NCBI GenBank assembly: GCA_910587085.1
Contig: CAJUMC010000009.1
Coordinates: 1 to 56,425, forward strand
Length of the DNA: 56,425 nucleotides
Origin: an uncultured Lachnospiraceae bacterium
Lineage (GTDB): Bacteria; Bacillota; Clostridia; Lachnospirales; Lachnospiraceae
Reading direction: 5' to 3'
A program made the translations under genes and the position numbers. Below the pieces are notes generated by a model, which made no database searches, was not told the origin of the DNA, and worked only from the letters and a program-made list of their open reading frames with translations. Below are positions 33,985-44,300 of the stretch, piece by piece. The number at the start of each line of letters is the position of its first letter. Within the stretch, counting starts at the first letter, position 1.

Positions 33985-34704
33985 ATGATAGAGGTTTATC
34001 TGTTTCTCGGATTTACGGCATGCCTTGCCGCGGACGCGGCCGTCACGGCCTTCCTTGTAAAAAGGCACGAGGAAAAACGGCTCGGAGAATTCCAGGACAA
34101 TATATTGAAAAAACAGCGGGACGAGGTGCAGAATATTTATTCGACCATGCGCGGCTGGCGCCACGATTACCACAATCATCTCCAGACGATCAAGGCTTAT
34201 CTTGCAATGGGACAGGTCGGGGAAACGCTGTCCTACCTTGAGCATCTGGAGGACGATCTCGACAGCATCGACATCGCCGTACGGACCGGCAATGTGGGGA
34301 TGGATGCCATTTTGAGCAGCAAAATTTCCATCGCTTCCAAAAACGGCATAGCCGTCAACTGCAAGGCCGCCGTTCCGGACAAACTGAGCGTCTCGGATGT
34401 GCATCTCTGCGCAATCGTCGGCAATCTGCTCGACAACGCGATCGAAGCCTGCGGGCGCGTCGTTCCGGAAAAGCGCTTTATCCGGGTGTACATCGGCATT
34501 TTCAAACAGCAGCTCTATATTTCCGTCTCCAACTCCACCGACGCTTCCCGAAGAAAAAAGCTCTCGGAGCTGATCTCGAACAAGCAGGGCGCGCACGGCC
34601 TGGGCCTGAAGCGGATCGACCGGATTGTGACCACCTACGACGGCTTTGTAAACCGAAAAAATGAGCCCGGCATTTTCGCTACGGAGGTGCTGCTGCCTCT
34701 GTAA
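33985..34704 (+). CDS. GHKL-type sensor histidine kinase
   Basis: A 239-residue kinase with a single N-terminal membrane segment (about 4-25) instead of the five to seven helices of AgrC-type peptide receptors. The phosphorylation motif is RHDYHNHL (about 58-65), followed by the dimerisation helices, N-box GNLLDNAIEAC and G-box GAHGLGLKRI. With so little outside the membrane it may sense through the downstream ABC proteins rather than bind a ligand alone, as in BceRS-type systems. The ribosome site is weak. It lies with the regulator in one transcript. Confidence 0.92.
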   Translation: MIEVYLFLGFTACLAADAAVTAFLVKRHEEKRLGEFQDNILKKQRDEVQNIYSTMRGWRHDYHNHLQTIKAYLAMGQVGETLSYLEHLEDDLDSIDIAVRTGNVGMDAILSSKISIASKNGIAVNCKAAVPDKLSVSDVHLCAIVGNLLDNAIEACGRVVPEKRFIRVYIGIFKQQLYISVSNSTDASRRKKLSELISNKQGAHGLGLKRIDRIVTTYDGFVNRKNEPGIFATEVLLPL

Positions 34705-34730
34705 TCCTTCACCCGCCATTCCGTGTACGA

Positions 34731-34783
34731 TTTTTTGCATTTCGCGCACTTTTTTGTTTTTGATCCGGAAAATGAGGTATGCT
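34731..34783 (+). promoter_or_regulatory. Possible LytTR-controlled promoter before the ABC genes
   Basis: A direct repeat of TTTTTTG (34731-34737 and 34750-34756, 19-bp period) precedes a poor promoter (TTGTTT, 18 bp, TATGCT ending 34783). LytTR proteins commonly bind direct repeats about two turns apart. The boxes are weak, so this is speculative. Confidence 0.25.
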
Positions 34784-34830
34784 TACTGCAGGAAACTAAG
34801 GATTTCAAAAACAAGACGAGGTGACCCTTT

Positions 34831-36723
34831 ATGAAAGCAGCAGAAAAAGAAAAAACGGCGCAGAAAAAGCCGGCATCCCTGCCGCAGAATATCCGGACGG
34901 TGCTGGCAGCAATGTTTCGCTGTTACCCACAGTCCCGATGGCAGCTCCCCCTCTATGCGGTATGCAAGCTCTCGGCTCCCTTTATGGCGGCGCTGATTCC
35001 GTCGCTCGCAATCCGGATGATTACAGAGAGAAATGTTCTGTATTTTCTCGGGGCCGTAACGGCTCTGGTTGCATTCTACTGGATCAGGCAGGCGGCGGAA
35101 AATATCTCCAACATGTATCTGAATCACGCCCGATGGTATACCACAAAGAAATTCTTTAATAACCGTCTGATCAGAAAGGCGCTGACCACAGATTATCTGA
35201 ATATCGAGCCTCAGCCAAAGCAGAAAATACTTTACCAGGCAGATTATGCCACATCACACGCGCAGAAACTGATGCACGAAACGGCTGAATTCACCATTCA
35301 GCTCCTTGGGCTGCTGATCTACGGAACCGCAGTTTTTACGCTTGATCTGCGCATTCTTCTCATAACGCTGCTCCTCTTCGTTCTTGATGTAATTCTGCGC
35401 AACCGTGCAATCAAATACGATACCGAGCACTGGGGTGAGCATGCGGAGGTTTCGCGCAAACGTAACTATCTGGAGCGCAGAAGCCTGGATATCAGCGCAG
35501 GCAAGGACATCCGTATTTATCGTCTGCGGGACTGCTTCCATGAACATTTCAACCGGCTGCTCGCGCAGGAATACCGCTTTCAGAAAAATCATTATAAAAG
35601 GTGGTACTATCCTGCCCTGTCGGACGGAATCTGCAGCCTGATGCGGGATATTCTGGCCTACGGCCTTCTGGTCGGCAAGGTGCTTGCCGGAGATATGGAT
35701 GCCGCCGAGTTCACGCTGTATATCGGCATGATTTCGGGTTTTACCGACCTGATTTACCCGCTGGCGCTCTCCATCTATTACCTCAGAAATTCCCACGAGC
35801 GCTTCCGCAATTACCATGCGTTCATGGATCTGCAGGACACCTTTCTGCGCGCCTCCTCACAGGACTCCTCCGGTGAAAAAAGCGAAACGGACGGCGGACG
35901 GGCCGCTTCCCCTGTGCAAAAGGCTCCGACCATCGAATTCCGCGACGTTTCCTTCTGCTACGAAGGCAGCGATACCCCGGTGCTGTCCCATCTCAGCTTC
36001 ACGCTTCAGGCAAGCGAAAAGGTCGCCCTAGTCGGAAACAACGGCGCCGGCAAAACCACTCTTGTCAAGCTTTTATGCGGCCTGTACCCGGCCAGCAGCG
36101 GCGAGATACTGATTGACGGGCAGGAGCTCGGTTCCGTGAATCTGGACGCCTGGCAGGACAGGATCAGCGCCGTATTTCAGGATACGATCCCGATGGCCTT
36201 TTCCGTCGCCATGAATGTGGCGGGAACGCCCGAGAAAACACTTGACCGCGCCAAAGTAAGAAAAAGCCTGGAACAGGCCGGGCTTCTGGAAAAAATCGAA
36301 AGCCTGCCGAAACGGGAGGATACCTGTCTGACCCAGCAGCTTGAAAAAGACGGCATTCTGCTCTCCGGCGGGGAACTGCAGAAGCTTCTGCTCGCCCGGT
36401 CGATCTACAAGGACAGCGCAATGCTGATTCTGGACGAACCGACTTCCGCGCTCGACCCGATCGCGGAAAGCAGCATGTACGAACAGTACAACTCGCTCGC
36501 CGGCGGCAAAACCTCCCTTTTTATTTCGCACCGGCTCGCAAGCACAAAATTCTGCGACCGCATTCTCTTCCTGGAGAACGGCAGGATCGCGGAGGCCGGG
36601 ACGCACGCGGAGCTGATGATTCGGAACGGAAAATACAAAGAAATGTTTGATATACAGAGCCATTATTACAAAGACAGCACGGAAGGGCAGCCAAATGCCT
36701 GCCCGGCAGAGGAGGGCGTATGA
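34831..36723 (+). CDS. ABC exporter, membrane plus ATPase half (first of pair)
   Basis: The 630-residue half-transporter has about six membrane helices in residues 20-330 and a nucleotide-binding domain from about 365: FRDVSFCYEG, Walker A GNNGAGKTT (about 403), signature LSGGELQK (about 511), Walker B MLILDEPTSALDP, and switch ISHRLAS. No C39 peptidase domain is present, so if it exports a peptide, processing must be elsewhere. A Ser/Glu-rich linker joins the parts (about 348-365). GAGGTGA precedes the ATG. Its stop overlaps the next start (ATGA), so the two are coupled and probably form a heterodimer. Confidence 0.94.
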   Translation: MKAAEKEKTAQKKPASLPQNIRTVLAAMFRCYPQSRWQLPLYAVCKLSAPFMAALIPSLAIRMITERNVLYFLGAVTALVAFYWIRQAAENISNMYLNHARWYTTKKFFNNRLIRKALTTDYLNIEPQPKQKILYQADYATSHAQKLMHETAEFTIQLLGLLIYGTAVFTLDLRILLITLLLFVLDVILRNRAIKYDTEHWGEHAEVSRKRNYLERRSLDISAGKDIRIYRLRDCFHEHFNRLLAQEYRFQKNHYKRWYYPALSDGICSLMRDILAYGLLVGKVLAGDMDAAEFTLYIGMISGFTDLIYPLALSIYYLRNSHERFRNYHAFMDLQDTFLRASSQDSSGEKSETDGGRAASPVQKAPTIEFRDVSFCYEGSDTPVLSHLSFTLQASEKVALVGNNGAGKTTLVKLLCGLYPASSGEILIDGQELGSVNLDAWQDRISAVFQDTIPMAFSVAMNVAGTPEKTLDRAKVRKSLEQAGLLEKIESLPKREDTCLTQQLEKDGILLSGGELQKLLLARSIYKDSAMLILDEPTSALDPIAESSMYEQYNSLAGGKTSLFISHRLASTKFCDRILFLENGRIAEAGTHAELMIRNGKYKEMFDIQSHYYKDSTEGQPNACPAEEGV

Positions 36724-38630
36724 AAAGACAGAAAAAATCGTCGGAAGCTTTTCCGAAAGCGGCACGGGAGCCGGAAACCAAAAGGAAGCATACGATCCGC
36801 AAGGTAATCTCCCTTGTAAAAAGACTGGACCCCTTTTTGCTGCCTCTGATTATCACAACAAGGCTGGCTGCTTCGACCACCCCCTTCGTCACAATTTTCT
36901 TCAGCAGCCGCATCCTCGATCAGCTTATCGAACATGCCGAATTCGGGATTATTATGAAGAGCGTGCTGATCATGGTTGTGACTTCCACCCTGCTGAATCT
37001 TACGCGCTGGGCGCTTGAAATTTTTGCGGGCCTGAGAAAGCAGATGATTACGGAAAGAATCCACCAGATGATCTGCGAAAAAAGCTTTGAAATCGACTAC
37101 GAGATTCTCGAGAGAAACGAGACGCTTGATATGGTACACCGCGCCAAGGAAGGAATGCAGAGCCGGGGTGATCTCGGCGCCTTCTGCGACCTCCTTGCCT
37201 CCTGCATCGAGCATATATGCACTATTATATATGCTGCTGTACTGCTGCTGCCGCTCTTTCTTCCAAAGGCGTCTGCGAGCCTGTCGGATTCCGCGCCCCT
37301 CTCGGGTGCTGCGGCCATTCTGAATCAGTGGTACAGCTTTGTTTTCCTGCTTCTGTCGATGGGCCTGTGCCTTTGGATCACCTCCTTTTCCAACCGGCGC
37401 ATCGCCCAGGTACAGCAGGCGGATTTTGAAGTCAATGTCCGCTCCAACCGGCTGGTAAATTACTTCAACCAGCTTGTATACAATTATCAGCAGGGCAAAT
37501 ATATCCGGCTGTACAAGATGCAGGATATGATTCTAGACGAAATCGGAAAAAATATGCAGGAAATAGAAAATGTGGATAAAAAGACCATTCGAAAATTCCG
37601 GCTGCTGACATGTCTGAATCTCTCCTCGTATTTCCTGCTTCAGCTTTCCAGCTATATTTACATCGGGCTGAAGGCGATCTACTCCCTGATCAGCATCGGC
37701 AGTACAATGCGCTATGTATCCACCTACCAGAAGCTCGCACAGAGTATTGGTAACGTTTTCGGTGTATTTATCCAAATTAATATCAGCAGCAAGTATCTGG
37801 CCTATTTTTATGACTACATGGAAATATCCAACAACCGCTACGCAGGCACAATCCCGCTGGAAAAAAGAGATGACGGGGAATACGAAATCGAATTCCGCAA
37901 TGTGTCCTTCCACTACCCGAACAGCGACGTTATGGTGCTTTCACATGTCAACGAAAAGCTTACGCTCGGGCAGAAAATGGCGATCGTCGGGAAAAACGGC
38001 GCAGGCAAATCCACCTTTATCAAGCTTCTGTGCAGGCTCTACGACCCCACGGAGGGCGAGATTCTCCTGAACGGCGTGGATATCCGCTATTACGATTACA
38101 AAGAATACTCGGCGCTGTTTTCCGTTGTCTTCCAGGATTTTAATCTGTTCTTCTTTTCCATTGCGGAGAACGTCGCCTCTTCCGCGGAATACGATGAAGA
38201 TCGGATCAGGGACTGCGTGGCAAAGGCCGGTTTCGGCGAGCGTCTCGCCGCCCTGCCGGACGGTATTCACACCAATATCTACCAGCAGGAAGAACATGGC
38301 ATAGAAATTTCCGGCGGCGAAGCGCAGAAGCTTGCCATTGCCCGTGCGCTCTACAAGGATGCCGCCTGGGTAATTCTGGATGAGCCGACCTCCGCGCTCG
38401 ATCCGATCTCCGAATACGAAATCTATCAGCATTTCAACGAACTGGTAAAGGATAAGACCTCGCTCTATATTTCACACCGCATGTCGAGCTGCCGGTTCTG
38501 CAACAAGATTTATGTTTTTGAGGATGGCCGGATCGTTCAGCGGGGCAGCCATGACGAGCTGATACAGGATGCCGGAGGTTTATATTACAAGCTCTGGAAC
38601 GCGCAGGCGCAGTATTACAATATGGCATAA
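36720..38630 (+). CDS. ABC exporter, membrane plus ATPase half (second of pair)
   Basis: The 636-residue partner has a basic start (MKRQKKSSEAF), about six membrane helices to residue 350 and a nucleotide-binding domain: FRNVSFHYPNSD, Walker A GKNGAGKST (about 423), signature ISGGEAQK (about 530), Walker B WVILDEPTSALDP and ISHRMSS. Both halves appear to keep Walker B Glu, so neither site is obviously degenerate. Substrate is unknown; context (LytTR regulator, GHKL kinase) suggests peptide export or antimicrobial resistance. It ends 32 bp before a strong terminator. Confidence 0.94.
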   Translation: MKRQKKSSEAFPKAAREPETKRKHTIRKVISLVKRLDPFLLPLIITTRLAASTTPFVTIFFSSRILDQLIEHAEFGIIMKSVLIMVVTSTLLNLTRWALEIFAGLRKQMITERIHQMICEKSFEIDYEILERNETLDMVHRAKEGMQSRGDLGAFCDLLASCIEHICTIIYAAVLLLPLFLPKASASLSDSAPLSGAAAILNQWYSFVFLLLSMGLCLWITSFSNRRIAQVQQADFEVNVRSNRLVNYFNQLVYNYQQGKYIRLYKMQDMILDEIGKNMQEIENVDKKTIRKFRLLTCLNLSSYFLLQLSSYIYIGLKAIYSLISIGSTMRYVSTYQKLAQSIGNVFGVFIQINISSKYLAYFYDYMEISNNRYAGTIPLEKRDDGEYEIEFRNVSFHYPNSDVMVLSHVNEKLTLGQKMAIVGKNGAGKSTFIKLLCRLYDPTEGEILLNGVDIRYYDYKEYSALFSVVFQDFNLFFFSIAENVASSAEYDEDRIRDCVAKAGFGERLAALPDGIHTNIYQQEEHGIEISGGEAQKLAIARALYKDAAWVILDEPTSALDPISEYEIYQHFNELVKDKTSLYISHRMSSCRFCNKIYVFEDGRIVQRGSHDELIQDAGGLYYKLWNAQAQYYNMA

Positions 38631-38662
38631 GACAAAAGAAATTCCGTCTTCACGGACGGCGG

Positions 38663-38696
38663 AACGGAGGTGCCCCGCGCACCTCCGTTTTCTTTT
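38663..38696 (+). terminator. Intrinsic terminator of the ABC exporter cassette
   Basis: A 10-bp perfect stem AACGGAGGTG/CACCTCCGTT with a 7-nt loop, then TTTTCTTTTATTT. Confidence 0.9.
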
Positions 38697-38755
38697 ATTT
38701 CATGGAAAGTATTCCGAAACAAAACGCTCCGTGGCGGAAAACTCTTTCTGTGGGC

Positions 38756-38784
38756 TTGCCGCAGGCCGGCGGACATGCTATAAT
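38756..38784 (+). promoter_or_regulatory. Promoter of the yprB-like gene
   Basis: TTGCCG (38756-38761) and TATAAT (38779-38784) with 17-bp spacing and extended -10 TGCTATAAT. Confidence 0.72.
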
Positions 38785-38870
38785 TCCGGCAGAGCTTCCG
38801 TCATTGCCGGCCGGACAGACTGCGGGCGATTTACTGCCCCTGTGCCGGCCCCTACAGAAAGAGGTCCGCC

Positions 38871-40283
38871 ATGCTTCATTTTGAAACCGAAACCGAACGG
38901 TCTACCGACAGCTTTTCCGGCTTCTCTGCTCCGCCGGAGAAAATTCTTTTTATAGATATCGAGACAACCGGCTTTTCCGCAGACAGCGCATACGTCTATC
39001 TGATCGGCACGGCTTTCCTCGCGGACGGCCGTGTTCATATACAGCAGTGGCTCCTCGATGATTTTGCCTGCGAAAAGGAGCTGCTCTCCGTCTTCCTGAA
39101 ATTTTGCGCAGATTTCTCTCTCCTTGTCCATTATAACGGCACTGCCTTCGATATCCCGTTCCTGCAGAAGCGCTGCCGCAGATACCGGCTTCCCGACCGG
39201 CTTTCCGGGCTTGCACAGACGGATCTTTACCGCAGCCTTTCGCCGTACCAGCGTCTCCTCGGCCTGGCGGATCTCAAACAGAAAACGTTGGAACAGCGCA
39301 TCGGCCTGCAGCGCGAGGATCGCTTCTCCGGCGGAGATCTGATCCCCGTCTATGCCGAGTTTCTCGGACGTTTCCGCTTTGAGCGTCTGAGGGCGCGGGA
39401 AGGTGAGGCTGATACCGGGGCTGATACCGCTTCCGCAGCGGATGCCCTTTCCGGCGGCAATTTCCCTGCTTATTCCCGCGATATTCCGGATTTTTCGGAT
39501 ACCGGTCTTGTTCGGATGCCCGAATCTCCCGCTAAAGCCCTGCTGTATGTGCTTCTGCTGCACAACCGGGAGGATCTGACCGGCCTGCTCTCGATCGCTC
39601 CGCTGAACCATGCCCTGAAGGCTCTTGCAGACGCATCCGGATGGAAATACCTTATACCGGCTAACCCTTCACTGACAGAAGCCGCCGAACCGGAAACAGC
39701 CGCTGTTTTCCGCCTGCAGTGCTCCGCGGTTTTAGGTGTGAGCCGGCTGCTGTTTCCGGAACCTGTAAGCCGGCTTCTTCCTGCCGGAGATCTTGCAGCG
39801 GCAGCAGAAACAGCAGCAGTCCCCGAAGTTTCCTGTTGCGCAGAATCTGCAGTGCCGCTGAAACCTTTAACCGCGGCTGCACCCTCGCCCCCGGCGAAAG
39901 CCGCAGTACCAGCTCTCACCCTCTCCGCAGAGCCGGAGGGTTTTTTTACACTGAAAATTCCGTATTTTTACGGCATCTTAAAGTATTTTTACGAAGATTA
40001 TAAAGATTATTACTATCTTCCGCTGGAAGATTGTGCAATACATAAGAGCGTAGCAGAATTTGTAGACAAGGCCTACCGAAAGAAGGCAACCCGGAAAACC
40101 TGCTACCAGAAAAAAGAGGGAAAATTTCTGCCGCAGACAGAGGCGGTCTGCAGCCCGGAATTCCGTCCTGAGCCGAAAACGCCGATTTCCTTTTTTGAGC
40201 CGGATTCCTCTTTTTTCCAGGACAGACAACGGCTGGAGCGCTGGCTGAGCGGACTGCTCTGCTGGCTGCTCGGCCGGTCGTAA
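38871..40283 (+). CDS. YprB-like ribonuclease H-fold exonuclease
   Basis: The 470-residue protein carries an RNase H-like DEDD-type exonuclease domain in residues 20-230: FIDIETTGFSADSAYVYLIG (first acidic pair), LVHYNGTAFDIPFLQKRC (second Asp), and LLHNREDLTGLLSIAPL (last Asp). This is the YprB family, of unknown substrate; DnaQ-like 3'-5' activity is inferred. The C-terminal half is unusual: an Ala/Pro-rich low-complexity linker (about 310-355) followed by an aromatic patch (KYFYEDYKDYYYLPLED) and a Lys-rich tail. AGAGG precedes the ATG. Confidence 0.85.
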   Translation: MLHFETETERSTDSFSGFSAPPEKILFIDIETTGFSADSAYVYLIGTAFLADGRVHIQQWLLDDFACEKELLSVFLKFCADFSLLVHYNGTAFDIPFLQKRCRRYRLPDRLSGLAQTDLYRSLSPYQRLLGLADLKQKTLEQRIGLQREDRFSGGDLIPVYAEFLGRFRFERLRAREGEADTGADTASAADALSGGNFPAYSRDIPDFSDTGLVRMPESPAKALLYVLLLHNREDLTGLLSIAPLNHALKALADASGWKYLIPANPSLTEAAEPETAAVFRLQCSAVLGVSRLLFPEPVSRLLPAGDLAAAAETAAVPEVSCCAESAVPLKPLTAAAPSPPAKAAVPALTLSAEPEGFFTLKIPYFYGILKYFYEDYKDYYYLPLEDCAIHKSVAEFVDKAYRKKATRKTCYQKKEGKFLPQTEAVCSPEFRPEPKTPISFFEPDSSFFQDRQRLERWLSGLLCWLLGRS

Positions 40284-40379
40284 AAACATTCCGAACCATG
40301 AACTGGTTGCATAACCGTTCCGTGCTTCGCCTGCCGAAACAGCCGTCATCCGCAAAAACGCCTTTCCGCCAAACCTCAA

Positions 40380-40417
40380 AAAGAACGGCTGGGACAAAAC
40401 CGTCCCGGCCGTTCTTT
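40380..40417. terminator. Bidirectional terminator between yprB-like gene and rpmF
   Basis: A 16-bp stem with one G-T pair (40380-40395 with 40402-40417) and 6-nt loop. The minus strand continues TTTTTGAGG, so it mainly ends rpmF; the plus side has only TTT. Confidence 0.82.
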
Positions 40418-40493
40418 CAAGCTTTCTCCCTGTTCCGTCATCCGCAAAAGCACCGCGATGCCGCGGCAGCAGATTCCGCGCCCGGCAGCCGGA

Positions 40494-40676
40494 TTACTCC
40501 GCGTCGGTAAGGATCTTCTTCTTATTATAAGAACCGCATACCTTGCACATTCTGTGCGGCATCATCAGCGCTCCGCAGCTGCACTTTACAAGATTCGGTG
40601 CAGTCATCTTCCAGTTCGCTCTGCGGCTGTCTCTTCTCGCCTTGGAATGTTTATTCTTTGGACAAATTGCTCCCAT
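40494..40676 (-). CDS. rpmF: 50S ribosomal protein L32
   Basis: A 60-residue ribosomal protein with the L32 start (MGAICPKNKHSKARRDSRRANWKM has the usual basic stretch) and the zinc-ribbon C-terminus, four Cys in KCSCG and CKVCG. It lies 2 bp after the DUF177 gene, the standard DUF177-rpmF arrangement in bacteria. Zn-binding (C+) type; no zinc-independent paralog is seen here. Confidence 0.96.
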   Translation of the reverse strand: MGAICPKNKHSKARRDSRRANWKMTAPNLVKCSCGALMMPHRMCKVCGSYNKKKILTDAE

Positions 40677-40678
40677 CG

Positions 40679-41206
40679 TTACACCTCCTTAAAATTATTG
40701 AAAATATCCCGGATGGCCGCCATCCTCGGGTCGGACGGCGCGCGGTCACACCCGCATTCGCCGGCATTCAGGCTGGCTCCGCACACTCTGCAGATTCCCT
40801 TGCAGTCCTCCCTGCAGAGTATCTTCGCCGGAAAATCGACCAGCAGCTCCTCGAAAACAAGCCGGTCAACATCCAGGTCAAAACCGGAAATGTAATAAAG
40901 CTCGTCTAAATCTTCCGCGCGCTCCTCCCCCGATTGGGAGAAATCAATCTCCCGGCTGTAACGGACGTCAAACGGAAGTTCAACCTCCTCGAGACAGCGG
41001 TCACACGGAGCAGACAGGACAACCTCTGCTTCCAGCCCGATACAGACCCGCTTTGCAGCCGGGCTGCTCAGCACAATCCGAACCTCCGATTTTCGAAGCA
41101 CTTTGTATTCCGCGCCGCCGCGCTCCAGCACCGTAAGCTCCAGCGGCACGGACAGCTTGACCGCTTCTCCTCTGCGATTCATAATCTCTGCCAGGCTGAT
41201 CCGCAT
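40679..41206 (-). CDS. DUF177/YceD family protein
   Basis: The 175-residue YceD/DUF177 protein is encoded directly before rpmF, as is usual; family members are linked to 23S rRNA accumulation. Cys pairs suggest metal binding: CDRCLEEVELPFDV (about 89-92) and CREDCKGICRVCGASLN near residue 140. It starts at ATG 41206 after GGGAGAG. A consensus promoter 60 bp upstream gives a housekeeping expression level. Confidence 0.93.
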   Translation of the reverse strand: MRISLAEIMNRRGEAVKLSVPLELTVLERGGAEYKVLRKSEVRIVLSSPAAKRVCIGLEAEVVLSAPCDRCLEEVELPFDVRYSREIDFSQSGEERAEDLDELYYISGFDLDVDRLVFEELLVDFPAKILCREDCKGICRVCGASLNAGECGCDRAPSDPRMAAIRDIFNNFKEV

Positions 41207-41265
41207 AAATCTCTCCCGTCACACACAAGGGCGCAGAAACACCCTCAAAAATAGACACTGCTAGT

Positions 41266-41294
41266 ATTATACTTATGCGGGCGCGGTTTGTCAA
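41266..41294 (-). promoter_or_regulatory. Consensus promoter of DUF177-rpmF
   Basis: Perfect TTGACA (41294-41289) and TATAAT (41271-41266), 17 bp apart on the minus strand. The YfhO gene ends only 9 bp before the -35 box, with no visible terminator. Confidence 0.88.
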
Positions 41295-41302
41295 CTTATT
41301 TT

Positions 41303-44300
41303 TCACACTGCTCCCGGCATGCCATTTGCTGTGCTGCTTTCGTCCGGAATATCTGAAATAAAATTTTTCTTCCTCCGGCAGCACAACGCGATCCTGGCCC
41401 AGCTCCCGAACCCGATCAGAGACAGAACAATCCCCGCCGCAAGCCCCGGTGTGCGGTAGCGCAGCTCAATCTCATGCTCCCCCGCCTCAAGCGGCAGCGC
41501 ACAGAACATCGTATTGGCCCGCAGAAGCTCCCGCTCCTGTCCGTCGACATAAGCGGTCCAGCCATCCGAATACGGGACGGCAAGAACGAGAAGCTTCGGA
41601 GCTGCAAGCTGTATTTTTCCGGTCACACGGTTCGAGGCATAAACGCGGTTTTCGCTGTGCGTATCCGCCTCTGCAAGCGCTTCGCGGCCGAGTTCCTGCA
41701 CGGCGCTCTGATAGAACTTCATCGGCTGGCATACGATATCCATCCGCTCGAACCGGTAAATGCCGGTATACGGGAATTTCAGGGTCACCGACACCTTTTT
41801 CGTCCCGCTGTAGCAGAGATTGACATAAAAATCATGGCGGCCGCTGTAATGCTCCTGCGATTTTCCAAGGTATTTAAATGATTTTTCAACGGTTTTCCCG
41901 TCCTCGTCCGCTGCATTCACCAAAAAGGTCAGCGCCTGCTCCTCCGACCAGTAACGGTCTCCTTCCTTCGGGATGCCCTCGTACATCAGGCCGTACAGCG
42001 CCAGATAGGTTTCGCATTCCGGCAGGCCGTCAAATTCAAATGTCAGCACCGCATTTTTCTTTTTGACCGTAAAACTGCCGTCTTTGTTCCGGCTCAGCTG
42101 CTTTTTGTTCCATTGGAGCGTATAGGGAACGCTCTGCGCGGTGGACACAGGGGTAATTCTTGCAAAGCTCTCCTTTTCGTCCTCCCTGCCCCCCTGCAGC
42201 ACGGGCTCTTCTTCCAGCACAACCCCCTGCAGCATGGCCTCCTGCCTTGCCCGCACGTCGAGCGCTTCATACTCCTCCTGTGCAATCCAGCCGTCGTAGG
42301 TATATCCGAGCGGCAGCGCGTATATATTCCGTGTTACCGCATATTTCTCCACGATCTTCCCGTCCAGTGCCGGTTCATAGCCGTAAGGGGCATAGCCTTT
42401 CTCCGCCTCGTCGTCCGACACCGTATGATATTTCACGCCTGCGAGCGCGCAGAGCATTGTCCGGTCGTCGAGCCCGATATAATTGTAGCCCAGATGCTCT
42501 ATCAGCGCCTGCTCTGCAATAAAATCTGCAATGAGTCCGTTGCCCAGGCTCCAGTAAAACTGCGTGTTGGACAGCCCGTAGCGCAGGGAGGCATTCGGGA
42601 TCAGATCCCGCCCGGTATACCGGAAAAACTCTGTCTCCTCCGCACTCGCCCGCCGGACGGCATGGTATTCGGTGGTGGCAAAGTTTGGATAGAACCAGGT
42701 TCTCCTTTTAAATCCTGAAATATAATCCTGCTGATCGGGCGAATACTCAAAATATGCAATTACACCGATATTGACAAGCAGGAGCACGAACAGCGCTCCC
42801 TCGCAGATCAGCCGTCTGGCCTTCAGCCTGCTGCCGGCCTTTTGGGAATTCTCCGCCGCAGAACTTTGGGTTTTCCTTCTATTTTCTACTGCAGCATTTT
42901 CATATATCTTTCCGTCTTCTGTCACAGCATTTTGGGCTTTCTTTCCCTTTTCCGCTGCGGCTGTCCGATTTTCTTTCCGCTTGTCACCCGGCGCAAAAAA
43001 CAGCACAAGCAGACTTAAGAAGGCGATTCCCAGCGCTGCGGCCACGCCGGCCCCGTCGCTGAAACCGGTTCTTCGGCAGAGCAGCACGCACAAAACGGCA
43101 TAGGCAGCCATAATTCCGCAGAGAATCCGCTTTTTCCTGCGGGCTGCGGACAGCAGCTCCTCCCATTCCGATGCCAGAATAAATGCCGTCAGCATGCTGT
43201 AGCCCCAGCCCCAGCGGTTTGATACATATGCAAAACCGTTCATGGCGCTGCCGATAAACGGGAACAGGAAAAACGCCGTCAGCAGCAGAAAACCTGTCTT
43301 CCGGACTGCGTTTCCCCTCCTGATCAGCATAGAAAAAACAGAAAGCAGCACAAGGGAGGCATAGCCGAACCTTGTCCATTCCCCGGGCGATGCATAGCTC
43401 AGAAAGCTCATCAGAAGGGTCTCGTAATATTTTGCATTATAGAGGGTGCTGTGCATGTACCCGGTATCCAGACGTGCGCTTTTCGTAAACACCAGCAGAA
43501 TCGGCAGGAGAATAACCATTCCTGCCAGAACCCCCGTCACCGCGCAGCCTGCAAGCTTCACGAGAAGCATAAGCGCCTGACGCCACTCTTCCCTGCGGAA
43601 CCACTGAAACAGACGGAATATGACATATAGTACAGTCAGCACAACAATCATATAAAAGAAGTAAAAATTACTTACAACAGACAAAAATACACTGCCTATA
43701 AATAGTCCGGGCTTTTTCTCCTTTTTCAGACGTTCCACTCCTGTCAGAACAAGAGGCAGATAGATCATCGGGTTCAGAAAGTACGGATGCCGCACACCCG
43801 CAAAGATAGTGTAGCCGCAGAATGCATAGGCGAATGCGCCGGCCAGCACCGCCGGGCGGCTGGAAATCCCCCGGTAAAAGCAGTAATACGAAAACGCAAG
43901 CCCTGCCAGGTAAATCCGCACCAGAATCAGCAGCTCATAAAAATTCAGCATAAGTTCTTCCGGAATTATGGCCGAAAACAGATTCAGCGGATCACCGATC
44001 GCGTAATAATGCAGCGTTGTCAGAATATCCGAACCGTAACCGATGGAAAAACTCCAGGTCGGTATGCGCAGAGTGTGTTCGACAAACAGATTCGTAAAAA
44101 TCTCCCGGAGCCATTTCGAATAGTACAGAAGTCCTCTGTAATGCTGTCTCCAGCCGTCCGGCATCCACACAAACGAGCGGTTATTGTCCCAGAAATAATG
44201 AAACACCAGGCACACCGCCGCCAGAAATACTGCAGAATAAATCAGCCAGAATTTCAGTCCATCCCGCCTTTTTCCCCTGCCGGCAAGCACTGCAAACCTG

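Noticed and set aside
33190..34749. 519-codon minus-strand frame opposite the two-component genes
   Set aside because: Shadow of two genes with clear motifs and good ribosome sites.
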